A DNA stretch of 64,000 nt from Frateuria_A sp051900415 (GTDB taxonomy: Bacteria > Pseudomonadota > Gammaproteobacteria > Xanthomonadales > Rhodanobacteraceae): NCBI RefSeq assembly GCF_051900415.1, contig NZ_JBHZGL010000007.1, positions 124,001 through 188,000 of the forward strand, given 5' to 3'. The position numbers and the translations under genes were made by a program. Under the pieces are notes generated by a model. It saw only the letters and a program-made list of their open reading frames with translations, ran no database searches and had not been told where the DNA came from. Shown here piece after piece: positions 42,179-49,547 of this stretch; position 1 is the stretch's first letter, and each line of letters opens with the position of its first letter.

Positions 42179-42655
42179 TCACAGGCCCGAATTGCCGAGC
42201 GTCTGCGGGGTCGCCACCTCATTCAGCGCGAGCTTCTGTCGCTGGTAGTCGATCAGTAGCTGATTGGCCTTGAGGTATTTCTTTTCCCTCAACGCGTCCT
42301 GTATCAACTGCGCGATTTCCTGATCGCTCCTGCCGCGCAGCGACGTATGGTGCGAGCGTGCGGCAAGGTCGGGGTCGTACGCATCGGCGACCAGCTTGGC
42401 CCCCTCGGGCGACATGCCCATGCCTTTCCAGGCATCGGCAAGCTTGCCGCGCAGTTTTTCCAGGTCGGCCATCGCGTCCAGATAGCCCTGTTGCTGGGCC
42501 CGGGTCATCGACTTGATGCGGCTCTGCCCCTCCCGCGCACGCAAATCCTCGAAGCTCTGAACGGGCCGGGGCTGCTGCGTCGGCTGCGAATGCTGTTGCG
42601 CGAATGCGGCCGGCGCCGCGAGTGCCAATGCGATGACCAGAACTACAGGCTTCAT
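42179..42655 (-). CDS. Secreted hypothetical protein
   Basis: 158 residues from ATG 42655. Signal peptide KPVVLVIALALAAPAAFA. The mature part is highly helical and charged: SFEDLRAREGQSRIKSMTRAQQQ, LEKLRGKLADAWKGMGM, KKYLKANQLLIDYQRQKLAL. It is divergent from the beta-lactamase. Unknown role. Confidence 0.75.
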   Translation of the reverse strand: MKPVVLVIALALAAPAAFAQQHSQPTQQPRPVQSFEDLRAREGQSRIKSMTRAQQQGYLDAMADLEKLRGKLADAWKGMGMSPEGAKLVADAYDPDLAARSHHTSLRGRSDQEIAQLIQDALREKKYLKANQLLIDYQRQKLALNEVATPQTLGNSGL

Positions 42656-42841
42656 GACCCATCTCCGCAGGCTGAGGCCGGCCGGGTGCGACCGGCGGAC
42701 GAAACTCCTTCGCGCCGCTGCGCATCCTATACCCGCACATGGCGCCTGCGGGCGGTGGCGCCCGCCAAATGCCCGGATCCTGACCGCGAACGAGCACACG
42801 GTGCACGCAGCATCGCAACCTCGTTCCCGCGGGCAACCAAC

Positions 42842-43717
42842 ATGAAACGTCGAGACTTCCTCAAGGGCAGCCTGATGGGCGCCCTGCTTCCCGCGGCGCT
42901 GGCCCGGGCCACGCCGCCTTCCGGGAATCCCCCTGCCCCCGCCATGCGCCTTGCCGCGCTGGAACAGCGACACGGCGGGCGGCTGGGCGTAGCCATCCTC
43001 GATACCGGCAGCGGTCATCGCGTGGCGCATCGCGGTGACGAGCGGTTCCTGATGTGCAGCACATTCAAGGTGCTGGCCGTGGCCGCCGTACTGGCACGGA
43101 TCGATCGCGGCGAGGAGCAGCCGGAGCGACGCATCGTGTTCGGTCGCGAGGCACTGCTGGACTATGCGCCGGTCACGCGCCTGCACGCCGGTGCGCCGGG
43201 CATGCGCGTGGACGAGCTGTGCGAGGCAGCGATCACCGCCAGTGACAACACCGCCGCCAACCTGTTGCTTGCCGCGCTCGGTGGCCCGCAGGCGGTAACC
43301 GCGTTCGTGCGTGCACTGGGCGACGGCGTGACCCGGCTGGACCGTACCGAGCCCGAACTCAACCTCACCCATCCCGGCGACCTGCGCGACACCACCACGC
43401 CCGCCGCCATGCTCGATACCCTGCAGCGGCTGCTGCTCGGCGCCGTGCTGTCGGAGCCGTCGCGGGCGCGTCTGCTGGGTTGGATGCGTGGCTGCCTGAC
43501 CGGCGCCGACAGGCTGCGCGCCGGGCTGCCTGATGGCTGGAGCGCAGGCGACAAGACCGGCAGCGGGGCGCAGGGCGAGAGCAACGACGTCGCCATCGTG
43601 TTCCCGCCCCAGCGGGCGCCCTTGCTGGTGACCGCGTACTACGCCGCGCCGGACATCGACGCGTCGCAACGCAACGTCGTACTCGCCGAGGTCGGGCGAA
43701 TCGCCAGCATGCTCTAG
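42842..43717 (+). CDS. bla: Class A beta-lactamase, Tat-exported (L2-like)
   Basis: 291 residues. It starts MKRRDFLKGSLMGALLP, a twin-arginine (RRxFLK) signal. Active-site motifs: S73xxK76 (MCSTFKVLAV), S134DN136 (TASDNTAAN), E170 (EPELN), and K238TG240 (GDKTGSGAQG). This is a complete class A serine beta-lactamase, like L2 of Stenotrophomonas. The disulfide partner for C72 (C238 in KPC-type enzymes) is missing (KTGSGAQG), so it is not a KPC-type carbapenemase on this evidence. No ampR is next to it. Confidence 0.93.
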   Translation: MKRRDFLKGSLMGALLPAALARATPPSGNPPAPAMRLAALEQRHGGRLGVAILDTGSGHRVAHRGDERFLMCSTFKVLAVAAVLARIDRGEEQPERRIVFGREALLDYAPVTRLHAGAPGMRVDELCEAAITASDNTAANLLLAALGGPQAVTAFVRALGDGVTRLDRTEPELNLTHPGDLRDTTTPAAMLDTLQRLLLGAVLSEPSRARLLGWMRGCLTGADRLRAGLPDGWSAGDKTGSGAQGESNDVAIVFPPQRAPLLVTAYYAAPDIDASQRNVVLAEVGRIASML

Positions 43718-43741
43718 CCGCCTTGCGCGCCTGCGCTGTGC

Positions 43742-44155
43742 TCAAGGTCGCGGGGGCGGGCGTCCGATGTGTTCGGCGCGGCGAAAACGCAACGCCGACC
43801 AGTCCTCGTCGATGGCGACCTGCCGCACGCTGTCGAAACCCCTGGCGCGAATCACGTCCCAGCCGCTGTCGCGGTTGAACTCGCAGCGGTAGCGCCGGGA
43901 GCTCGCCTTCGGATAGGCGAACCACAGCAACGCGTCGCCGTCGGCCTTGTCGGCGAGCAGCGCCGAGATGGCATCGAGCCCACGCTGGGTGGTCACGAAG
44001 GCCAGCGCGAACGCCACGCTTGCCGCACCGGCCGGGTCGCGCCGGATGGTCACGCCCTCGAGCGCCTGCAGCGTCGGTTCGAAGCTGGGGGGCGCGTCGA
44101 CCACCAGTATCTCGGTCTGGCTTTTGAGGTTGAGCTTGGCGAAGACCGGCGGCAT
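43742..44155 (-). CDS. Conserved hypothetical protein
   Basis: 137 residues from ATG 44155. FAKLNLKSQTEILVVDAPPSFEP at the start and LLWFAYPKASSRRYRCEFNRDSGWDVI, RQVAIDEDWSALRFRR at the end. It has the layout of DUF3052-like proteins, but that assignment is weak. It follows the M14-like gene by 8 bases, in one operon. Confidence 0.72.
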   Translation of the reverse strand: MPPVFAKLNLKSQTEILVVDAPPSFEPTLQALEGVTIRRDPAGAASVAFALAFVTTQRGLDAISALLADKADGDALLWFAYPKASSRRYRCEFNRDSGWDVIRARGFDSVRQVAIDEDWSALRFRRAEHIGRPPPRP

Positions 44156-44163
44156 CGGGTCGG

Positions 44164-45093
44164 TCAGCCGCGCTCGCCGTGCGCCAGCGCGAAATCGATG
44201 GCGGCGCGCACCGCCGCCACCTGAGCCTCGTTGCACTGTTCGGCCGTCGCGCGCGGGCTGTCCGGGTAGACCTCGGTGGTGGTGGTGTACATGGCGTCGG
44301 TGATGCTGGCGCACAGACCAAGCTTCTTGAGCGGGTAGTTGATGACGCCCGGCGCCACCACCGGCGAGCCGATGATTTCGCCGTTGGCGTCGGCCGGGGC
44401 GATGTGGGTGACCGCGGCCACCGCCGCGATCACTGCCTGCTGGAACGCCGGCTGCGGGTTTTCGGTGTCGCCCACCAGATAGAAGCCGTCGGGAATCTCG
44501 CCCGGTTCGAACGCCGTACCGTCGCGCGCGGCCAGCGCCGGGCGGAACTCGGACTCGTCCGTATCGGTGGTTTCGTGCAGGTCGATGTGTACCAGCACGC
44601 GGTCGCGCAAAGGCTCGACCAGGCGCATGAGGGCCGCCGACTCCTGCGCTGGGCTGTCCGCGCGGAAGGAGCGGTTCGGATCGATCGCGTGCGCGTTCCA
44701 GCGATGGATGCGCTCGTAGGCCCACGGGCTCACGCACGGCACGATGAGCAGGTTCACCTTGTCTTCGTAACCGGCCGCATGCCGCTCGGCAAAGCGCAGC
44801 GCGCCATGCACGCCGCTGGTTTCATAGCCGTGCACGCCGCCGGTCACCAGCACGCAGGGAAGCTCATCGCGCCAGTTGCGTGTGCGGATCGCAAACAGCG
44901 GATAGCTGTCGGGCGAATAATCCAGGCGACCGTACTGCTCGACATCCAGCCGGGAACGCAGGCGCTCGACCACCGTCAGCACGTCGGCCTCGTAGCTGCG
45001 CTGGCGGGTCTGGCGCGACAGCCAGGCCGCCACTTCCGCCGGCCCCCAGGGCATGCCGGGCGTTCCGATCGGGTAAGAGGCCTGGTTCGTCAT
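44164..45093 (-). CDS. M14-family zinc carboxypeptidase-like protein (succinylglutamate desuccinylase/aspartoacylase type)
   Basis: 309 residues. Zinc ligands H88 and E91 (VTGGVHGYETSG) with a later His in VHIDLHETTDTDE, and DPNRSF; these are the hallmarks of M14 carboxypeptidases and of the AstE/aspartoacylase group. The length fits a single catalytic domain without a signal peptide. It probably hydrolyses an N-acyl-amino acid or a peptide. Co-transcribed with the gene at 43742-44155. Confidence 0.85.
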   Translation of the reverse strand: MTNQASYPIGTPGMPWGPAEVAAWLSRQTRQRSYEADVLTVVERLRSRLDVEQYGRLDYSPDSYPLFAIRTRNWRDELPCVLVTGGVHGYETSGVHGALRFAERHAAGYEDKVNLLIVPCVSPWAYERIHRWNAHAIDPNRSFRADSPAQESAALMRLVEPLRDRVLVHIDLHETTDTDESEFRPALAARDGTAFEPGEIPDGFYLVGDTENPQPAFQQAVIAAVAAVTHIAPADANGEIIGSPVVAPGVINYPLKKLGLCASITDAMYTTTTEVYPDSPRATAEQCNEAQVAAVRAAIDFALAHGERG

Positions 45094-45282
45094 CGTGTCG
45101 CTCGCTCTGGCATCGGGAAGCGAAACACTCTAGCACCGGGGCGAAAAGGCTCCCGCGAGCCGCCGGGTGCCCGTATGGCGCGGCGGTGCGCGGTGCCTTT
45201 ACACGCCCGTGGACAGCTGGCGACCTTCCGTTAACCGCGCAACCGCTAGCGTCGGACCCAGACCAGCCACCGGAGCCGTGCC

Positions 45283-45441
45283 ATGTCCCAGGGCGACAAG
45301 TCCTCCTACACCGACAAACAGAAGCGCCAGGCCCACCACATCGAGCAAAGCGAGAAGAAGGAAGGCAAATCGGAAGAGACGGCCGAGCGCATCGCCTGGG
45401 CGACGGTGAACAAGCAGGATGGCGGCGGCAAGAAATCCTGA
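45283..45441 (+). CDS. Small hydrophilic protein, 'plasmid stabilization protein'-like
   Basis: 52 residues from ATG 45283. GDKSSYTDKQKRQAHHIEQSE and AERIAWATVNKQDGGGKKS match the small family often annotated as plasmid stabilization protein (YTDKQKRQAxHIE...AERRAWATVNKxxGGGKKSG). A CGCTAGCGT promoter-like box lies 31 bases upstream. It is probably a stress protein rather than a plasmid function. Confidence 0.83.
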   Translation: MSQGDKSSYTDKQKRQAHHIEQSEKKEGKSEETAERIAWATVNKQDGGGKKS

Positions 45442-45841
45442 CCGCCAATCCTGACCATCGTGCGATGTCGTGCTGCGTCTGTCGGGGCGACCGTACAGTG
45501 CCGCCAGGACCGGCAGCGCCTATCACCCGCAGGACGCAGCACCGCCACCGTGCGCGTACAGCACGATGCCCGCTGAGCAGGCACGTTGCCGGCAGCACCG
45601 GCAGCAGATGGAGCGACAGGTTCAGCACGGTGAGCACCCGCCTTGCCGGCGAGCCGCCCCTATCAAGGGAACCTGCGGAAACCGCCACCAGCATGAACAG
45701 AAAGGCGACCAGCGCGAGCTGGGCGCCGTCCCTGCGAGCGTCCTTCCGGACGTCACCGTCCTTGTCCTTCGGCTAGCGTGGCGCGCCTCTCCCACAACGG
45801 CAGAGGCGCGACGGGGGCGGCGACTCCCGCCCCGGCGAACC
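45442..45841. other. Intergenic region, no gene identified
   Basis: 400 bases with no coding pattern on the forward strand. On the reverse strand one frame has a hydrophobic segment (AQLALVAFLFMLVAVSAG and LNLSLHLLPVLPATCLL) but the frame begins with a stop, has no proper start, and then turns Arg/Cys-rich; it might be a decayed membrane-protein gene. Confidence 0.45.
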
Positions 45842-46435
45842 TTACTTGCCCGTATTGGCCGGCAGCGGTTCCAGGTTGAAGCTGATCGTGGTGATCTTGC
45901 CGTCCAGGCCCTGCACGACGCCCGGGGTCAGGTCGTTGGTCGTGTTGCCGCCCAGCACCGAATCCCGGTCCAGCAGCAGCCCGCAGTTGTGGCTCTTGTA
46001 GACGCTGGCGACGATCGGCTCGGCTTCCTGGCCGATGCGCTGCATGGCCTTGGCACGAGTCAGCTGGATGCGCTGGTCGAGCTCGCCCGCCTGGCCGCGG
46101 AACGTCTGCATGCGCTGCTGCAACGCTTCACCCTGCTGCTTGCGATCAGCGTCGCTCAGCGAAGGCGCCTTCTGCTGGAAGGCCTTCACGTCGGTATCGA
46201 GCGGCTTGCGCTGGTTTTCCAGCTGGGTACGCGCCTGCTCGGCCAACTGGCCCAGCCGCTGGCTCGCCGCCTGGCCCACCTTGGACTGGGCGAACACCGC
46301 CTCGCGCGAGAGCATGCACACCCCCGGCACGGCATTGCCGCCGAGGTCGGCAGCCTGCGCGGAGGACACGGGAAGGACGGAGAAGCCGGCGGCAGCGACC
46401 AGCGAGGCGGCAAGGAGCGAACGAGCAAGGTTCAT
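45842..46435 (-). CDS. OmpH/Skp family periplasmic chaperone-like protein
   Basis: 197 residues from ATG 46435. Signal peptide NLARSLLAASLVAAAGFSVLPVSSAQA. The mature part has the long helical arms of Skp (SREAVFAQSKVGQAASQRLG, LDTDVKAFQQKAPSLSDADR, QQRMQTFRGQAGELDQRIQL), then a C-terminal strand region (VLGGNTTNDLTPGVVQ). It is likely to bind unfolded outer-membrane proteins in the periplasm. It is longer than the usual ~160 residues and is separate from any bam operon. Confidence 0.82.
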   Translation of the reverse strand: MNLARSLLAASLVAAAGFSVLPVSSAQAADLGGNAVPGVCMLSREAVFAQSKVGQAASQRLGQLAEQARTQLENQRKPLDTDVKAFQQKAPSLSDADRKQQGEALQQRMQTFRGQAGELDQRIQLTRAKAMQRIGQEAEPIVASVYKSHNCGLLLDRDSVLGGNTTNDLTPGVVQGLDGKITTISFNLEPLPANTGK

Positions 46436-47300
46436 GGAAGGGTCCAGTGTTGGGTACATGGTCCGTTGACCCGCAAGGGACACGGCAGTTCCCTAGCATA
46501 GCGCTCGCGGGCGAGCCCGAATCATCGAACGCCCCGCTGCGCCGCAGCCGTTCGGTGTGTGTTGTGGAAGGCGCTTTTGCCGTCAGGACCCGACCGTTCG
46601 GTCGAAACAGTAGCGGCCGGCCGGATGCGTCCAGGCCGCCCCGTCGGGTGGCGCACCCCAGCACGATCGACTGCAGCGACATGGTCCTGCGCTGGTCCAG
46701 CCGCAACGCGTGCTGGTGTCCCGGCGACCCGATCACCAGCAAGCCCGCGACCACCGCCGCCAGCATGGCTACGGAGGCGACGCACGGCGCTCCGGCAGGT
46801 ACGCCCCAAGTGCGGTGGCGCGGGAAATCCTGCCCGTGCGCATCGCCGGGCCCAGGCGCGCAGGCAGGTCGCATCGCTCCCACGCATGCCCTCACCTGTG
46901 CCCATCGCATCCTCTTGGGTGCTTCGGCTTACCGATACTGCGGTGCCGCGTCGAGTCGATAGCAGGACACGTAGCACCGATGCCCTTGCGCGGTGGCGAC
47001 ACGCAGCGAGCGGCCCGAGCACGGGCCGCTCGCTGCCCGGCGCCCGCATTGCCGGGTGCCATCGTGCTTGGATGCGTTCTTCGCGGACGCCATGGCAACC
47101 TCGGTCACCGATGGATCCCGCCGCTGCAAAGCTCGCCATCGGAAACCCGCGCAGCCGCGGACGCCGGCATGGCGCCCAAGCCGTGCGAGCAGGGAATCGG
47201 CAACACCACGCGACGCCACACACCTGTCCCGCCACGCCGTCGCCTCCGCGCGTGGCCCCGCGGCCTCGCCGCGCGGGACGACCACCTCAGCGAGGTTGCG
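46436..47300. other. Long intergenic region with hairpin
   Basis: 865 bases with no convincing gene. One reverse frame holds a possible membrane segment (VASVAMLAAVVAGLLVIG) but runs on into the OmpH gene and is otherwise non-coding in look. A strong palindrome at ~47004-47035 (AGCGAGCGGCCC / GGGCCGCTCGCT) is present with no T-run. The promoter of the SEC-C gene should be near 47250. Confidence 0.45.
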
Positions 47301-47915
47301 ATGTACACGACCACGACACCCGTGCGGATCGACACGCCGGTACGGCGACTGATCGACACCATCACACCCGGCGGGCACGCCCGCTACCTGCGGGTGCAGC
47401 CGGAGCCCGGCGCCACGGTCAACGGCTGCTTTTCCAACGTCCAGGCCAAGGCCACGCGCGATGGCGGGCGCCGGCTGTGCGGCTGGCAGTTGTGGGAGTG
47501 GCCGGGCGTGCTGGTCGAGGCGGAGTTTCATGCCGTCTGGCTGTCGCCCGCAGGTGAGATGGTCGAGATCACTCCCAAGCCGCATGGCGAGAGCACGATC
47601 CTCTTCGTGCCCGACGCACGCCGCGCCTATCGCGGGGAGGTGGTCGACAACGTGCGCATCGCACTGCACGAGGATCAGTTGGTGCAGCACTTCATCCGCG
47701 TGTCCAGGGCGATCGTGCAGGTGATCGCGCGCAGCGGGCCGCCCGCCGGGCAGGTGCGCATTCCGGCGGAACAGATCGCGCCGCTGCGGCGGGTCCAGCA
47801 GTTCCTCGGGCATGCGATCGATGCGCAACTGCGCGAGCACGATCCGTGCCTCTGCGGCAGCGGCTTGCGCTACCGGCAATGCCACGGACACGAGCTGGAG
47901 CTGGCCCTGGCCTGA
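47301..47915 (+). CDS. SEC-C motif-containing protein
   Basis: 204 residues from ATG 47301 (GAGG upstream). The N-terminal 160 residues are a mixed alpha/beta domain of unknown type (TTTTPVRIDTPVRRLIDTIT, WQLWEWPGVLVEAEFHAVWL). The C-terminus DPCLCGSGLRYRQCHGHELE is the zinc-binding SEC-C motif (CxCx8CH) seen in SecA and in many small proteins. The zinc motif probably binds a partner or SecB-like surface. Function unknown. Confidence 0.82.
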   Translation: MYTTTTPVRIDTPVRRLIDTITPGGHARYLRVQPEPGATVNGCFSNVQAKATRDGGRRLCGWQLWEWPGVLVEAEFHAVWLSPAGEMVEITPKPHGESTILFVPDARRAYRGEVVDNVRIALHEDQLVQHFIRVSRAIVQVIARSGPPAGQVRIPAEQIAPLRRVQQFLGHAIDAQLREHDPCLCGSGLRYRQCHGHELELALA

Positions 47916-48015
47916 TGCCGCCTTGCCCCACGGCGTGACCGGTCTTTCTGCCCGGACCGTGCGCCCACTATGCTCGCGCGGACGGCGCGGGGGCGCCGAC
48001 TGCAGGGGGATCACC

Positions 48016-48912
48016 ATGACGACTCGTTCCAATGGGCCGGCGGCCGGTTTCGGCTGGCTGACGCGCGGCATCGACGTAGCGCGGCGCCATCCGCGCCCGG
48101 TGCTGGGAGGCGCCGCCCTGTTGCTGGTGGCCTGCCTGCTGCCTTCGCTGGTCACGCTGCCATTCCAGATGCATGCCATGCAGCCCGGCGCGCAACCCAG
48201 CCCGGCCCTGTTCGGCGGCTTGATGTTGGTCTCGATGCTGATTGCCCTGCTGGTGGTACCGCTCTATGCCGGTTACCTGCAGGTGATCGATGCCGCCGAG
48301 CGCGGACAGCGGGCCCGCGCGCGCGACATCTTCAAGCCATACGCGCAGGGCCAGGCGCTGCGCCTGATCGGCTACGCGCTGCTGCTGACGGTGATCTTCG
48401 TCGCGCTGGTGGCGGTGGTGCTGGTGGCGGCCGGCGGCGGGCTCGCGGGCTGGTACATGCAGGCGGTGGCCGCACAGGCCAATCACGTGCCGCCACCGGG
48501 TCTGCCGGCTGGCGTCATGACGGCCTTCGCGCTGCTCAGCGTGCTCTGGCTGTTCATGATGGGCTTCTACGCGATCAGCCTGGGCCAGGTGTCGCTGGGC
48601 AACCGCGGTGTGTTCGCCTCCATCGGCGACGGCGCGGTGGGTGCGCTCAAGAACGCGCTGCCGCTGCTGGTGTTCGCCCTGAGTCTGTTGCTGGTGTGGA
48701 TCGTGGCGACCATCGCCATCGTGCTGCTGGTGCTGGTGGTGACCCTGCTCGCCAAGCTTGTCGGGATGTGGCTGGTGTTCGTGTTGGCGATACCGCTCTA
48801 CATCGCGCTGGCGCTGGCGATGTACGCGGTGATGTTCGGCGTGATGTACCACCTGTGGCGCGACGTGTGCGGCCATGCCGCGCCGCCGGCCATGGCGACG
48901 GCCGCAATCTGA
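48016..48912 (+). CDS. BPSS1780-like integral membrane protein
   Basis: 298 residues from ATG 48016 (AGGGGGA upstream). Six predicted helices, with GFGWLTRGIDVARRHPRPVLGGAALLLVACL at the start and a conserved middle (YAGYLQVIDAAERGQRARARDIF). It resembles the BPSS1780 family of proteobacterial membrane proteins. Function unknown. It ends at a strong terminator. Confidence 0.8.
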   Translation: MTTRSNGPAAGFGWLTRGIDVARRHPRPVLGGAALLLVACLLPSLVTLPFQMHAMQPGAQPSPALFGGLMLVSMLIALLVVPLYAGYLQVIDAAERGQRARARDIFKPYAQGQALRLIGYALLLTVIFVALVAVVLVAAGGGLAGWYMQAVAAQANHVPPPGLPAGVMTAFALLSVLWLFMMGFYAISLGQVSLGNRGVFASIGDGAVGALKNALPLLVFALSLLLVWIVATIAIVLLVLVVTLLAKLVGMWLVFVLAIPLYIALALAMYAVMFGVMYHLWRDVCGHAAPPAMATAAI

Positions 48913-48935
48913 CCGACCGATCGCTGCTGCACAAC

Positions 48936-48963
48936 GAAGGCGGCCGCTGGCCGCCTTCTTTTT
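48936..48963 (+). terminator. Intrinsic terminator
   Basis: GAAGGCGGCC (48936-48945), GCT loop, GGCCGCCTTC (48949-48958), T5. It ends the BPSS1780-like transcript. Confidence 0.85.
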
Positions 48964-48986
48964 GGGGATAACCCGGCGCGCGAGCG

Positions 48987-49403
48987 TTACTGGAACGTCT
49001 CGCCGTCGTGCTTGAGCCATCCTGCGGCATGGCGGCCAGCCGGATCGCGATGCGTCCAATGCACCACGCCGCCCTTGGGATTGGACTGGTATTGGCCGTA
49101 ATACTCGACCGTGTCGCCGACCTCCAGGTGACTCACGCGCGGCGCCAGGTCGATGTTGTGTGCCACCAGCAGCGTCTGGCCCGAAGGCAGCCGCAGGATG
49201 AAGCGCTGGTGCCGGCTGCCCTGGTCGTCGTCGGGAAGGATGCGCGTGACGACGCCGCTCCCGTGCACCTGCGTGTCGTCGGCCGCCGCCTCCAGCCGCG
49301 CCTCGGAGGCCGGCATGTCGCGGATCGGCATCCCACTGTCGAAACGCTCGTAGCCCGCGATCGCGACCGCCACCAGCGCCAGCACGCCCAGCCATTTCCT
49401 CAT
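48987..49403 (-). CDS. DUF3465 family protein
   Basis: 138 residues from ATG 49403 (GGGGAG upstream). N-terminal helix LGVLALVAVAIAGYERFDSG anchors or exports it; the rest is an OB-fold-like stretch: VHGSGVVTRILPDDDQGSRHQRFILRLPSG, LLVAHNIDLAPRV, and VGDTVEYYGQYQSNPKGGVVHWTHRDP (given in pieces), typical of DUF3465. Function unknown, possibly periplasmic. Confidence 0.87.
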   Translation of the reverse strand: MRKWLGVLALVAVAIAGYERFDSGMPIRDMPASEARLEAAADDTQVHGSGVVTRILPDDDQGSRHQRFILRLPSGQTLLVAHNIDLAPRVSHLEVGDTVEYYGQYQSNPKGGVVHWTHRDPAGRHAAGWLKHDGETFQ

Positions 49404-49547
49404 CGACACCGCTCCCCGTTGCAGGTCGCAACCGGCACCGCCCAACCGGGACGGCGTTCGCACTCCGGCCTGCGCCATGACAGATGACAGTACCTCGCCA
49501 CGGCAGGCGTGGATACGCTCGGACGCTCCCCCACCAAGGACATGGTC

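Noticed and set aside
45469..45760. Possible small membrane protein on the reverse strand
   Set aside because: The frame begins with a stop, has no start codon before the hydrophobic part, and becomes Arg/Cys-rich.
46146..46910. 254-codon reverse frame with a hydrophobic segment
   Set aside because: It overlaps the OmpH-like gene in another frame and most of its sequence is not coding in look; too weak to call.
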